A stretch of 64,000 nucleotides of DNA from Pancytospora philotis (taxonomy: Eukaryota; Microsporidia). The stretch lies in NCBI GenBank assembly GCA_023647555.1, contig JALRLY010000272.1, forward strand, positions 1-64,000. Reading direction: 5' to 3'. Shown here in pieces: positions 1 to 10,033 of this stretch. The notes under the pieces were generated by a model. It ran no database searches and was not told the origin of the DNA. It worked only from the letters and a program-made list of their open reading frames with translations. The position numbers and the translations under genes are program-made. The number at the start of each line of letters is the position of its first letter. Position 1 is the first letter of the stretch.

Positions 1-59
1 CACCCCTTTACCAGATAGTCCACAAGACCCATAAGTCGTTGAAAAAATTGCCCATAACA

Positions 60-1190
60 ATGTGGCTTAATGCGTCGCACCGGCCACTGCTATTCTTCAC
101 TGCCACTATTGCTGCCGCCACCGAGAAAAAAATTGGTTTTAGAGAAATCAACCCATTTGTGGGAGCTATCGATACATACACCACTTTTCGGGATAAAGTG
201 ATTGATCGGATGTACAGTCGCTGCGTTACTGTCGTGAACGATGAAAAACAAATAGCACATGACAATGCCCGGAGGGGCATGCAGCGTTCAAGAGGGATCC
301 CCATCTCTCGCTCGAGCTACATTATTTTTGCGACTTTGCTGATGCAGAAAGAGCCTGTTAGTTTCATCCACGAATTCGTCAAGTCGCGGCTAGTAGAATA
401 CCGCATGCTCGAGTTAATATTTGATGATCTAAGCATAACTGGACTTGAGGACGCCTTCGACGAACTTTTTCCTGCTCTAGATCGCGTTGTACTCGATAGG
501 ATCCGTGCCGCATACAGTAGCGAGCGCGATGCAATAAGGCAGGCTCTGAAAGAGGAAGTTGCCATTGTGATGAAGCAAAGTCCAAGCGAGTTTCTACGTG
601 GTGCCGGTGACGAGATAATTTCAGATGATATTCTAACTTATTTTTCACTGAGGTGTGAGACCAAAGAACATTCAAGGCTCGACGAATTCGCTGCAATTTT
701 AGAAGCTATACGCAGCGAAGTCAATGAAGGGAGTCATTCTGATGCCAAATGTATAAGTATATCCTATTTTCTATACAATATTATTGGGTTGAGGTATAAT
801 AAAGAAGAGCATGAATTGTCAAAGCTGGCGCTAAGGTGCATTACATCAAGTTACAGCTGTAATGTCATCGAGATGCTAACGCAGCAGCATACTATACTTG
901 GCTTCAGTCCACACCATCAGAGGGCTACTAGGATTTGTGCTATGGACAAGATCATAGACTACACATGCGTCAACAACGCTAAGTATGTGGATCCGCATTT
1001 TGTGCGCGCTTATCTCGATGCACAAAAGAAGTATGGGATGATAGACAACGCGGAGGAGGTCGATTTTCTGTATACATTCTACGATAACACCGACCAGACC
1101 AGAAAGGATATGCTGCTTGCCGTTGATGATAAATTTCCAGAGCAGCTGTTGTCTGACCTACGTCAGCGCGTTAGCAAGCAACGGCAATGA
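60..1190 (+). CDS. secreted family A protein A1 (function unknown)
   Basis: Protein of 376 aa, no function recognised. The ATG at 60 is chosen because AAAAATTGCCC lies just upstream, the arrangement seen before other family A starts. Residues 1-20 form a signal-peptide-like hydrophobic stretch. Family landmarks in order: INPFVGAIDTY near residue 30, a block ending EYRMLELIF near 120, SPSEFL followed by DDILTYFSLRC near 180-200, and DPHFVRAYL near 315. It ends about 80 residues earlier than A2-A5, at QRVSKQRQ, so it may be a C-terminally shortened copy. It is the only plus-strand family A member. Probably exported; the role is unknown. Confidence 0.85.
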   Translation: MWLNASHRPLLFFTATIAAATEKKIGFREINPFVGAIDTYTTFRDKVIDRMYSRCVTVVNDEKQIAHDNARRGMQRSRGIPISRSSYIIFATLLMQKEPVSFIHEFVKSRLVEYRMLELIFDDLSITGLEDAFDELFPALDRVVLDRIRAAYSSERDAIRQALKEEVAIVMKQSPSEFLRGAGDEIISDDILTYFSLRCETKEHSRLDEFAAILEAIRSEVNEGSHSDAKCISISYFLYNIIGLRYNKEEHELSKLALRCITSSYSCNVIEMLTQQHTILGFSPHHQRATRICAMDKIIDYTCVNNAKYVDPHFVRAYLDAQKKYGMIDNAEEVDFLYTFYDNTDQTRKDMLLAVDDKFPEQLLSDLRQRVSKQRQ

Positions 1191-1365
1191 ACTAGAAAAC
1201 TCTAAAAGGCTCAATTAAATACTTCAATTATATCTTCATGACTATTATATAGCCCTAAGATAAAAGCCCTGGCTGCCCAACATTCAGTTCGATGAAGCAT
1301 AAAAAAAAGCAGTTAGCGTACTAAAGTCTAGGCTTGTAAAGAAAGCACTGGCAAGTGTCCCAGAA

Positions 1366-1413
1366 AAATTAATTAATTACTCATTAATTAATTAATTATA
1401 CATTTTATTAATT
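1366..1413. repeat. TTAA-rich simple sequence
   Basis: A run of TTAA units with a short interruption lies between the convergent 3' ends of A1 and SEC63. It is low-complexity intergenic DNA with no coding potential. Confidence 0.8.
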
Positions 1414-1475
1414 TCTATATGTGTTTCTCGACCCCTCCAACTATAATACTGCGCATAACCACTGCTTAACTAAAT

Positions 1476-3059
1476 TTATTGATAGATCACCGAAATGCTT
1501 TTAGAGGCGTCGATACCGAAGTAGCCCTTGCTCACGGCGTACACGGTGACCGTTTTGATGTCCTTCATCGGCAGGTCGAGCACCACCTCGCGCTCCCGCT
1601 CATCGCCATCGATGGTGATTATGTTGGGGTGCACCTGGTGGTTGATGAAGTAGAAGACCGTCCAGTTGTTCGGAAAGGGCTCGAGGGCGAGCGGCGCGTG
1701 GCAGTGCGCCGCGGAGCCGCGCCTCTTCAGCTTGAAGGAGATCTTGGCCGCTGCCTCGCGCTCCAGCCTGAATGTCCCGTTGTTCTCACTGATGGCGCGG
1801 GCGATAGGCGCAACGAGGTTGTCGTCGCCGTTCTCTGTGTTCAGAACGAAGGCAACGAGATCGCTGATCTCGATGCTAGGCATGTTGCGCAGCACCGACA
1901 GCGCGCGCTGCTGCTCCGGCTCCCTCATATTACCGAGGATGAACTCCTCCATGATCTTGGGCGAGAGGTTCTTTTCCTTGCGCGCCACGGCGTTCTCTGA
2001 GCGGTTCAGCATCTCGGCATCCACGCCGGGGATCTGCATGAGCGCATGGCTCGGCGCGACCACCGCCTGTATAAAAGCCTTGCGCAGCGAAAGGAGCTGC
2101 TTGAAGAGCGCGGTCTTTCTCTTCAGGGCGGCAACACGCAAGAAAGCCTCGATCATCGCCACGGCCATCTTGCTGATAAGGCGCCGCTCCGCAGAGTCGC
2201 AGGCACCCCCGCGCGCCAGGTAGTCTGCAATGTGCAGGTAGCTCTGGCCGCTCCCCATCAGCGGAACCGCGTACTTAGCCTCTATTTGCGCCTTCTCCTC
2301 CGCCACCACCTCTTTCTTCCAGGCTATCGCCGAAAACTCCTGCGTTTTAGCGATGAAAATAAGCAGCTGCTGGTACAGAACGTCCTCGTTGGTGCTCAGC
2401 CCGTCCACCACCTCGAAAAAGCGCTCTACGGTCTTGAAGTACGCACCCGTGGCGGTCTTGTACTTTATCGATGAGTACTTCCAGTAGGCTAGAAGAGGCA
2501 CGAGCACTCCGATTAACAGCACGTACAGGCCAATCGAAGAGGCCTTGAACTCCATCACGAAGCTGGGCAGCGCCATAATCACCTTCTTCTCGCTGTTCTC
2601 CAGGAGCCACTCCTCGTAGTTGGAGGGGTCCTCGATGATGCCGAACGCCTTGTTCACAGCGCCCAGGGCTTTCTCCAGCATCTCCTTGTTGTCTTCGCCA
2701 CCGAGGCTGCGCTGCAGCTTCATCATGGTCCGCTTGTACGCCTTGCGTATCTGCTCGGTCGTCGCGTCGGGCTCGAGATTCAGCACCTTGTACGGATCGA
2801 ACCCGCTCGCCCCGGTCGCCACCTTGACCTTGGAGGCGGCGTACACAAAGTACGACAGCACCGCAACCACCAGCGACAGCAGCGCCAGCTGGGTGTACGG
2901 CCGCGGCTGCGGGTTGGCCGCGCAGTTCTTGCAGAGGCAGCGGCGCGCCGACATCCGCGCCCACAGCTTGTGGCTCTGCCAGAGCAATATCGGTATCAGC
3001 AACGTGAGGAGCAGGCAGCTGCTGGCCAGCCCGCTGTCATCGTAGTTGTGCTGATACAT
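1476..3059 (-). CDS. SEC63: Sec63-like ER translocation J protein
   Basis: 527 aa. Sec63 partners the Sec61 channel and recruits lumenal BiP for post-translational import into the ER. Visible: membrane segments at about residues 13-28, 55-76 and 175-193; a J-like domain at 87-152 between the second and third, as in Sec63; then a long cytosolic Brl-type region with an acidic-flanked end. The J domain lacks the HPD tripeptide: residues 116-118 are QRS. The start MYQHNYDD places the first membrane segment correctly; upstream in-frame codons lack an ATG near a promoter box. The stop TAA lies inside CAATAAATTT. It is divergent from the YOP1-like gene. Family call about 0.9; normal BiP stimulation is doubtful without HPD. 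Confidence 0.88.
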   Translation of the reverse strand: MYQHNYDDSGLASSCLLLTLLIPILLWQSHKLWARMSARRCLCKNCAANPQPRPYTQLALLSLVVAVLSYFVYAASKVKVATGASGFDPYKVLNLEPDATTEQIRKAYKRTMMKLQRSLGGEDNKEMLEKALGAVNKAFGIIEDPSNYEEWLLENSEKKVIMALPSFVMEFKASSIGLYVLLIGVLVPLLAYWKYSSIKYKTATGAYFKTVERFFEVVDGLSTNEDVLYQQLLIFIAKTQEFSAIAWKKEVVAEEKAQIEAKYAVPLMGSGQSYLHIADYLARGGACDSAERRLISKMAVAMIEAFLRVAALKRKTALFKQLLSLRKAFIQAVVAPSHALMQIPGVDAEMLNRSENAVARKEKNLSPKIMEEFILGNMREPEQQRALSVLRNMPSIEISDLVAFVLNTENGDDNLVAPIARAISENNGTFRLEREAAAKISFKLKRRGSAAHCHAPLALEPFPNNWTVFYFINHQVHPNIITIDGDEREREVVLDLPMKDIKTVTVYAVSKGYFGIDASKSISVIYQ

Positions 3060-3342
3060 GGGCTGCTCGTGGGTAAAAGTTTTCTGGGATGACGAGAATA
3101 AACAAAGGCGCAAACAGATCTGGCATTATGCGTGGACCGCCCATGGTAAATGTAACGGATATGACCGGTGCGATGGATGGGCTGCTTTATAACAACTATG
3201 AGAACGTAATTATAGAAACGTCATCTGATCAGACTACCCGCCCAGACACTTAGTCTGCGCGGCTGCCACGCCCTCCGCACACACCGCAGCGCCGCCGCCC
3301 TCCAAAAATTTGCCGCACCGCAGAGCTTAGGTAAAATCAAAC

Positions 3343-3356
3343 AAAAATTTTACCCC
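3343..3356 (+). promoter_or_regulatory. AAATTTT/CCC start-proximal element of the YOP1-like gene
   Basis: AAAAATTTTACCCC directly abuts the ATG at 3357. It is the clearest example here of the A/T box plus C-triplet arrangement typical of microsporidian promoters. Confidence 0.75.
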
Positions 3357-3878
3357 ATGCTCTTCTTCTTCGTAAATGTAGTCATCTGCGCTGCGGTGCT
3401 CTATAACATCCACCACAGCATGAAGCACCAGGACAAGCCGAGCAGGAAGTTCTACAAGCACTACTTCATCGTGCTCGCGCTGCTGCTGACTGTGGACAAC
3501 GCGCTCAGCTTCATTCTCCACCGGATCCCGTACTACCTCTTCTTCAAGCTCTCGCTGCTCCTCTGGCTGAGCGTGCCGAAGAGCACCGGACCGCACTTTA
3601 TCTACAACGTGTACATCAAAAATATCTACAAGCTGTTCGAGGGCGACATCGACGCCGTGATCGCCAACCTCCGGGGATACGTCGAGCAGCTCAAGGCCAA
3701 GTACCACGCGGTCGTGAACCAGGGCAAGAAGGGCGAGCTCAGCTTCAGCTTCAAGAACAAGCGGCCTGCGTCCCCCGGCGCCAACGACGCGGAGAGCTCC
3801 GAGGTCGACGCCTCCCTCTCAGTCGCCGACGAGGAGGAGATGAAGGAGAACAAGAAGACGGCCTCTGTGTCCAAATAA
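3357..3878 (+). CDS. YOP1: Yop1/REEP/DP1 family ER-shaping protein
   Basis: 173 aa. Members of this family form wedge-shaped hairpins that curve tubular ER. Two hydrophobic hairpin regions lie at about 1-17 and 35-80. The family signature follows: a short helix with LWLSVPKSTGPHFIYNVYI near 65-85, matching the W-x-x-x-P-x-x-x-G-x-x-x-x-Y pattern of TB2/DP1/HVA22 proteins. An amphipathic helix and a charged, Ser/Glu-rich tail end the protein. The start is fixed by the element touching the ATG. The stop overlaps AAATAAATT. It shares an upstream region with divergent SEC63 and runs convergently towards the ubiquitin protease. Confidence 0.88.
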   Translation: MLFFFVNVVICAAVLYNIHHSMKHQDKPSRKFYKHYFIVLALLLTVDNALSFILHRIPYYLFFKLSLLLWLSVPKSTGPHFIYNVYIKNIYKLFEGDIDAVIANLRGYVEQLKAKYHAVVNQGKKGELSFSFKNKRPASPGANDAESSEVDASLSVADEEEMKENKKTASVSK

Positions 3879-4343
3879 ATTCTTCGTCTATGCTTTAGTA
3901 TTGGTAGCCAGGTATGCGTTTTGGCTTTTTCATTGTTCTCGTTGAATAGCTATGATCGTTTATATCATTGCACTCCTTTTATAATGATTGATCATGATTT
4001 AATTTATCATAGTGTACCATTCTATGATGAGAATTATTTTGCGGAGTTCGCGTGTTCGAGAGAGCGGTGAATAATAAACCAGGGAGAGATCCGCCGCGCT
4101 TTGTGGATCATTCTTCATGATTGCATTGCTGCGAGCGCCTTGGCAGGGAACGTACAGTTCCATACCGAAGCGCGTGCCTGCTTTCAGTCGCACTGCCATA
4201 GAACGGCAAATAGAATACCAATTAGTCTTCAAATGTGAAAGACTACACGCCTTAATGAATTTAATAATCTGAACACTATTAAAGGTACCTCTACTGCTTG
4301 TATCTCTCTATTTTACTCTGCTTTCAGTATACACGCTTTCTCC
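3879..4343. other. intergenic, no gene seen
   Basis: Space between convergent genes. A 77-codon minus ORF (3999-4232) has no promoter box and no recognisable protein. It is A/T-rich towards both ends. Confidence 0.6.
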
Positions 4344-6395
4344 CTATGAAACAAGCTGGTAGAAGAATATGTAGGCGCTCCGCTTGTCCAGTTGCTTGCA
4401 TTTGGATATCACCGAGTCGTTGCAGCAGTGCCAGCGCCCGTCGCGAAACACATAGGCCAGGTAGTGCCCGTAGCCCATGCCGATCTCCACGTGGTTGCAC
4501 GTGCTCAGCAGTCTGTAGCGGTGCCCATTCAGGATGAAGCAGTCGATGGGGAAGTCTACGAGCGTGTCGATCTTCGCGTTGGTCCTCGCGTACGAGAAGC
4601 GCTTCAGCTGTATGATCAGAATGCTCGGCAGCTTCGTGAGCGTGGAATGCATGGCGTGCGGGCCGAGCAGGTTGCACTCGTCGCAGGTGAGCATCACCTC
4701 CTCTTCCCTGAGCAGCATGTCCAGACAGCCCGCGAGGGTGATCGGGCTGCGCTCCTCCGCGCCGATCTTGAGGAACTGCAGATTCTTGTCGAACAGATGG
4801 GCCAGGTTGGAGAAGTGCAGATTGAGCGAGTGGGTCTCGAAGACCGGGCAGGTGGCGCCCCACTCCAGCGTAGTGAACTGGTAGAACTCCTCCACCGAGA
4901 AGGAGTGGGCGAGGTACGGCTCGAGCTTTTTGTACACAGCGACTTTTGTCTCGTGCAGCGAATCGGACTTGGGGACGATGAAGTCGAGGCCGCACTTCTC
5001 GCGGAAGAAGAACAGCCTTTTGGTGCTGAGCGTGCAGCGCACGTACGCCTTGCCCCTGGCATGCTCGAACAGCACGATTGGCCCAACGGCCGACACTTTC
5101 TGGCGCGCAGAGAGCCGCCTGTGCAGCTGCTCACCCGAATACTCGACAGGCATGAGGTCCATCGTCACAGCGTAGCGGTCCTGAACGGAGGCAACCAGGT
5201 CGGCGATGCTCTGGTCGGCCGGCGCGACTATCTTCATGGGGATCCGGCCGCTCTCGAAGACCACGGTCACAGACGGGTGGTGCTTGGCCTCCGACGGGAT
5301 GGGCGGGGAGAGCGTCATGAACGGGTCCGTCTTCTGCCTCTGGTGACCGCAGCGCTTGCACGTAAAAGCGGCGGTGGAGAGCCCGTAGAAGGTCCGGGAA
5401 ACGATGGAGTCGTTGTCTCTGATAAAAGAGCCCCACGAGGTGTCTTCGTTGTTATTCACATCGCTTTGCGCAGCTTCCTCTCCGGTATTGGTGGCTGGCG
5501 CCTTCAGCTTCTCGTGCAGATGCTCCAAAATGCAATTGATAAATTCAAAGCTGTCCTGCTCGTCGAAGCTCTTGTATACGTTGTAAACATCGCCCATCGC
5601 GCTCTTGAAGGCACGCACCGGCACAGTCGCATGCGTGTGCATCGCCTCCACGAGCCGCTGCCACGCAACAACGAGCGGGTCGTCCTGCGGCACGTCGCGG
5701 CCCGCAATGAAGAACCGCCTGAACTCCTCGCAGCTCAGGATGCACTGGATCGCACTGTTCATAAAGCAGGTGTTGCCGAGGTTGGGCAGGCCGACGCAGC
5801 TCGCCTTTTTGGAGGGCTCCACGTACATCTCCGTGTTGTTAGACGACTCAGTCGTTGTGGACACCTCCTCGTAGTCCCCGGTCGCAGCGCTGTTGCGGAA
5901 GGAGACAACGGGGCTGTCGGCGGGCGGCTTCGCCGCGGCCTGCCGCTCCACCGAGAGGTAGATCGTGCGCGCGTCGCCAGCGTCCCCGAGCCTGTCCCGG
6001 AACCACTCGAAGCTCACCATCGGATCGATCTCCTCCGCGCCGTGCTTGACCACAAACATCCGCCGAAACGCATCCAGCCCGAAGATCTTGTTCACAAACA
6101 GCGTGAGCACAACATCGAAGACCTTCTCGACCCCGTGCACAAAAATGCGCTTCTGCGACTCGCCGTGGCACTTGAAGAAGATGCACACATGGTACACGTC
6201 CCTGGTCGGTATCTCCACGTCGTAGTTGTCCTTGATCCCGAGCCACACGTCGCGCGGGACTATCATGTAGTCCGTGGTGCGGCGCAGCGCCGGCTTGAGC
6301 CCGCCCTCGGGCGTGAGAAGCGCGCTGTTCAGGCCCAGAGCATCCTTTGTTACGATGAAGTGCTCCCAGGGCTCGGCACGCGCATCATCCGCCAT
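4344..6395 (-). CDS. ubiquitin carboxyl-terminal hydrolase (USP/C19, Ubp12-like)
   Basis: 683 aa. A cysteine protease that removes ubiquitin from proteins. The N-terminal 130 residues resemble a DUSP domain (MIVPRDVWLGIKDNY near 44-58). The Cys box GLPNLGNTCFMNS puts the nucleophile at Cys210. Two CxxC pairs (CKRC, and CDEC in the later half) make the USP zinc ribbon. The His box GMGYGHYLAY places the general base near His644, with an Asn-Asp pair near 659-660. All catalytic elements are present, so it is likely active. The region between Cys and His boxes is long, as in USP4/11/15 and yeast Ubp12. The ATG at 6395 follows TATTTACC at a short distance. Exact orthology is uncertain. Confidence 0.9.
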   Translation of the reverse strand: MADDARAEPWEHFIVTKDALGLNSALLTPEGGLKPALRRTTDYMIVPRDVWLGIKDNYDVEIPTRDVYHVCIFFKCHGESQKRIFVHGVEKVFDVVLTLFVNKIFGLDAFRRMFVVKHGAEEIDPMVSFEWFRDRLGDAGDARTIYLSVERQAAAKPPADSPVVSFRNSAATGDYEEVSTTTESSNNTEMYVEPSKKASCVGLPNLGNTCFMNSAIQCILSCEEFRRFFIAGRDVPQDDPLVVAWQRLVEAMHTHATVPVRAFKSAMGDVYNVYKSFDEQDSFEFINCILEHLHEKLKAPATNTGEEAAQSDVNNNEDTSWGSFIRDNDSIVSRTFYGLSTAAFTCKRCGHQRQKTDPFMTLSPPIPSEAKHHPSVTVVFESGRIPMKIVAPADQSIADLVASVQDRYAVTMDLMPVEYSGEQLHRRLSARQKVSAVGPIVLFEHARGKAYVRCTLSTKRLFFFREKCGLDFIVPKSDSLHETKVAVYKKLEPYLAHSFSVEEFYQFTTLEWGATCPVFETHSLNLHFSNLAHLFDKNLQFLKIGAEERSPITLAGCLDMLLREEEVMLTCDECNLLGPHAMHSTLTKLPSILIIQLKRFSYARTNAKIDTLVDFPIDCFILNGHRYRLLSTCNHVEIGMGYGHYLAYVFRDGRWHCCNDSVISKCKQLDKRSAYIFFYQLVS

Positions 6396-6700
6396 AGGGG
6401 CTGCGTTTTGGTAAATATTAGGTAGCCGGGAAATACATTCCGGGCACCCGCGGAACGGGGATGGGGCGCGCCGAACGGGCGGAGCCCTGGCAAGATTTTT
6501 ATACGAACCCCTTATTCGTCACTAAATGGTGAAAATACTGCAATTAAGGCAGCGGCATGATACTGTCTATTCCTCCACACGCTCAGTATTATAATAGCCA
6601 GTGATTTAATAAACTGTTGAGATAGTAAAATTTGCTGTGTAGTTTAATATAAAAGTGACTCTGATGCAAGTGTAGGTCAGCATAAGGAATAGTCTTGCAA
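6396..6700. other. intergenic, includes conserved family A 3' flank
   Basis: No gene seen. The last 70 bases before the A2 stop resemble the region downstream of A3, A4 and A5 (GATGCAAGTGTAGG-like segment). Confidence 0.5.
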
Positions 6701-8080
6701 CTAAGGCGATTCATGTGTAACCGTTGAAGGCTTGTTCGCAACGCCCTGTCCTGTGCCTATTGTACGTGCCAGTGCCTGCAAGTCCACGCAGCTCACGCCG
6801 AGCGGCAGTGGAATTATCCTTCCGTCATTTAGGTACAGGTTGAGGTCGTAGGCATCCCTCTTCAATGTGGCAGGCTCGGGTGCGAAGCCGCGTATCTGAG
6901 GAAATACAGCAAATCTAATATGCTGCCAGAACCCGGCAGGCAGCAGGTCTAAAGTACTGTCAACAATGGCGAGCAACTTATCACGATTCAGTCGACTGCT
7001 GTTGCAGTAGTAGGTATATAGATGCTCGGCTTCTTCCGCCTCGGAGATCAGTTTATATTTCCTCTGTGCTTCGAGATAGGCGCGCACGAAATGCGGGTCG
7101 CCACGGCTGAGGCTCTCGCCCTTAACTAGGTTCGCTTCGCGACCGGTGGTCTTACCGCATGTGTATTCTATGATCTCGACCATGGCGCAAACCTTGAGGC
7201 TGTTTTGAGACTCGTGGCTAAGTCCCTGCATGGTGTGTTGCTGTGTTAGCATCTCGATGAGATTCTTGCTGTAGCTAGATGTAATGTAGTTCAGAGCCTG
7301 CGTTGATAGATCAAAATCGGCCCTCCCATATTTCGACGCGATGATGTTGTGCAGAAAATAAGCCATGCTTATGCACTTACGCTCAGAATGCCCCTTTTCA
7401 TCCACTTCCCTGCGTATGGCTTTCAGTATTGCATCAAGCGTATCAGGTACTGTGCATTTGCTGTACCTGCACCTCAGTGAGAAGTATGTCAGGAGATCTT
7501 CAGAAACTAAATTATCTTTAGCAGCACCTAAAAAGTCGTGTGCGCTCTGCCTTAACACACCCGTTACTTTCGTTTCCAGGGCCTGCATTATCGCGTCACG
7601 CTTGCTTCTGTATATCGAGCGGATTTTATCGCGTTGCGGGCTGTTTAGCGCGAGAACAAGCGAGTCAATGACGCTCTCAAGCTCATGCAGTTCGAGTTTC
7701 TCGAAAATCAACTCGAGCATGCGGTATTCCGTTATCTGCGACTTGACAAAGTCGTGGATGAACTGAACGGGGTCGTCATGTATCAAAACAGTTGCAAAAA
7801 TGCTGTAAAATACATTGACAAGGGAGCCTTTTGTTAAACACACCCTGCCCTTGGCATCGGGTTTACGTGCTCCTCGACTTTGATTAGCTACAGCGGTCGT
7901 GCAGCGCTGGTACATCCGCTTGACTAGATTATCTCTGAAAAGCAGATACGTGTCGATGGCCCCTACGAACGGATCGATATCCTTGAAATCTTTTCTCGCA
8001 CTGCCTGGCCCAGCTTTTCTCTTCCTAGCGGTGGCAGCAATCCCAACGATGAGCAACTGATGCAATGCAGCAAGCCTCAT
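6701..8080 (-). CDS. secreted family A protein A2 (function unknown)
   Basis: 459 aa, function unknown. The start MRLAALHQ at 8080 is preferred over an upstream in-frame codon because TAAATTTTTTGC and GCCC precede it and it begins the signal peptide (residues 1-18). Landmarks: DIDPFVGAIDTY near 38, EYRMLELIF near 130, SAHDFL with EDLLTYFSLRC near 195-215, DPHFVRAYLEAQRK near 345. Unlike A3-A5 it has its own C-terminal 80 residues without the DSNPxRNDRS stretch. It is closest to A1 and A6 in the first block. Arg/Lys-rich just after the signal (ARKRK). Confidence 0.87.
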   Translation of the reverse strand: MRLAALHQLLIVGIAATARKRKAGPGSARKDFKDIDPFVGAIDTYLLFRDNLVKRMYQRCTTAVANQSRGARKPDAKGRVCLTKGSLVNVFYSIFATVLIHDDPVQFIHDFVKSQITEYRMLELIFEKLELHELESVIDSLVLALNSPQRDKIRSIYRSKRDAIMQALETKVTGVLRQSAHDFLGAAKDNLVSEDLLTYFSLRCRYSKCTVPDTLDAILKAIRREVDEKGHSERKCISMAYFLHNIIASKYGRADFDLSTQALNYITSSYSKNLIEMLTQQHTMQGLSHESQNSLKVCAMVEIIEYTCGKTTGREANLVKGESLSRGDPHFVRAYLEAQRKYKLISEAEEAEHLYTYYCNSSRLNRDKLLAIVDSTLDLLPAGFWQHIRFAVFPQIRGFAPEPATLKRDAYDLNLYLNDGRIIPLPLGVSCVDLQALARTIGTGQGVANKPSTVTHESP

Positions 8081-8412
8081 CAAAATGGGCAGGTTTTGCA
8101 AAAAATTTATAGCCCCACGGCTTATTTGCCCATCAGGTTCGGAGGACTATTTTTTTTGTGCGTCTGATAATCCAACCGCCCCTTTTTAGAATGCATTCTA
8201 GGCTAGTCCGTAAGGCAATGGAGCCTACTTAGTGCTTCGCGAAGTCATAAGTTTTATGAATATTCTTAGTGATAAGCCAGCGGGACCGCATGACCGTTGC
8301 GACAACGGCGATTGCTTTTCAGCAAACAACAATACTTCGTTAAAAATGCTACGAATTTAATACTACGATAGTCTAACGCAAGTGTAGGCATAAGGAAATA
8401 AAAGCCGCCCAG
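8081..8412. other. intergenic between A2 and A3
   Basis: No ORF of interest. It contains the A2 promoter box (near 8097-8108) and the A3 3' flank. Confidence 0.5.
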
Positions 8413-9786
8413 CTAGGAAGATTCATCCATGGCTATCAGAATATTGCTAGCAGCATCCAGCTCTATGCCTGCTGCTTGCGCCTTGCGTTTATAGTACTCA
8501 AGGCACGCGTCGAGCTTTGCTTGATGCAGACTTCTCTCATTACGTTCCGGGTTGCTGTCGTATTTGGCCTGCACGGCAGCAGCAAGCCCAGGATCTTCCC
8601 TGCATGCTTCCACATAGCGGGAGTCGCAAACGCGCCGGCGGAACTCAAACGGCAGCGCCTCAGGAAATTTCTCGTCGACGGCGAACAGCTCGCTGCTCTT
8701 AGAGCAATCGCTGTTACAGAAGTATGCATACAAATGAGCGGCCTCCTGCGTCCCAGTGATCATCCCACTCTTTCTTTGAGCCGCGAGATACCCGCGCACT
8801 AATTTTGGGTCCACGTTTCTAGCGTTACTGACGCATGTGTAGTTTATTACTGCGTCCGTGGTGCTGTTTTCGGCATCATTGGATGTCAGCAGTTCAATAC
8901 AACCTTCGCCATACTGAGATGTCATGCAGCTAAGCGCCAGCGGGAGTATTGCGGGTTTCTTTTTATTTTTTTCGAACTGGAGGCTTAAAAGGCGCTGGAT
9001 GAACTTCACCAGTACCGCTTTTTCCTTTTCCCTAGGAGTACGCAGCTGGCCCGGTTCCTTGCAGTATGATGTGTCGGCATTCGCTTCGCGATTGATCGCT
9101 TCCACTCTAGCACGCACGGCATCCAGTAGCGCAGGAAGTTCATCTTGCAGCGAGCGTGCGTTGCGCTCGCATCTGAGCGCGAGGTACGCAAAAACATCAC
9201 TCGAAGACCTCTCCGGGTGATGGTTGGCTAGGAAATCACCTGGGCTCTGCTTGCTTATAAAATCTAATATGAAGTGCAATGCCAGTTTTATCTTGTGCGG
9301 TTCGCCCCGTGCTCTTGCCCGGAACCTCGTGATTTTAGCCCGGTCCAGCGCCATAGCCGGGGCCAATCCCTTGTAGGCGGATTTTAGTTCTGTCTGGTCG
9401 AGCTGAGCAAAAATCAGCGAGAGCATGCGGCATTCAGCAAGCCGCCCATACCCGTAGAACTCACAAACGAAAACGACTGGCCTTTTCTGCCGTAAGATAT
9501 TGGCTACAACCCAATACGCCATGTTGTTGCCTGTCTTGGACCAATCTTTGTTAGTAAGCTTGCCGGTCCTGCCCGCCTTATGCGTATAATAGTTAGCGCT
9601 CCGTTTGTACATGCACTTCAACAGATGGTTTGCTTGCTTCTGGCCGTGGAGCTCTCCGCGGAACGGGTTGATATCCGCATATTCTATGCTTCGGCGCACT
9701 GGTACGGAGGAGCCACCAGCGGTAGCCGTGGCAAGAATCACACTAACGAGCACCGGGAATAAACGGTGCAGGGTAACGGCCCGCAT
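8413..9786 (-). CDS. secreted family A protein A3 (function unknown)
   Basis: 457 aa, function unknown. The ATG at 9786 (MRAVTLHRLF) is chosen over one 34 codons upstream, since ACAATTTTTTAAAAATATCGCCC precedes it and it opens the signal peptide (residues 1-22). Landmarks: EYADINPFRGELHG near 38, LAECRMLSLIF near 120, SPGDFL with DVFAYLALRC near 190-210, DPKLVRGYLAAQRK near 330 (the PHF of other copies is PKL here), then YDSNPERNERS near 420 and a short acidic end. First of three tandem copies (A3-A5) that share the same C-terminal domain, so they arose by local duplication. Confidence 0.87.
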   Translation of the reverse strand: MRAVTLHRLFPVLVSVILATATAGGSSVPVRRSIEYADINPFRGELHGQKQANHLLKCMYKRSANYYTHKAGRTGKLTNKDWSKTGNNMAYWVVANILRQKRPVVFVCEFYGYGRLAECRMLSLIFAQLDQTELKSAYKGLAPAMALDRAKITRFRARARGEPHKIKLALHFILDFISKQSPGDFLANHHPERSSSDVFAYLALRCERNARSLQDELPALLDAVRARVEAINREANADTSYCKEPGQLRTPREKEKAVLVKFIQRLLSLQFEKNKKKPAILPLALSCMTSQYGEGCIELLTSNDAENSTTDAVINYTCVSNARNVDPKLVRGYLAAQRKSGMITGTQEAAHLYAYFCNSDCSKSSELFAVDEKFPEALPFEFRRRVCDSRYVEACREDPGLAAAVQAKYDSNPERNERSLHQAKLDACLEYYKRKAQAAGIELDAASNILIAMDESS

Positions 9787-10033
9787 AAGTAAGGGCGATA
9801 TTTTTAAAAAATTGTAAGGCACAAGGGGACTACCAGCCCAAAAAGGAGCTGGGATCAAAAAACCCCTAAAGGGGCAGATGGCCACCATGCCCTTTCGGGG
9901 CTGAACGTAAGCCTATGCTCCTTTGGGCAAAAATTCTACATAAACCGGCTATCACTATAGAAATTTAACTAAGTGGTGTGGTATTAAAAGTATCCTGATG
10001 CGAGTGTAGACCAGGCGGATAGCTGCTGTGCAG
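9787..10033. other. intergenic between tandem copies A3 and A4
   Basis: Carries the A3 promoter box and the conserved 3' flank of A4. No gene seen. Confidence 0.5.

Noticed and set aside
4392..6425. 677-codon plus-strand frame opposite the ubiquitin protease
   Set aside because: It is the antisense shadow of a G/C-rich gene; the minus strand has the complete catalytic motifs.
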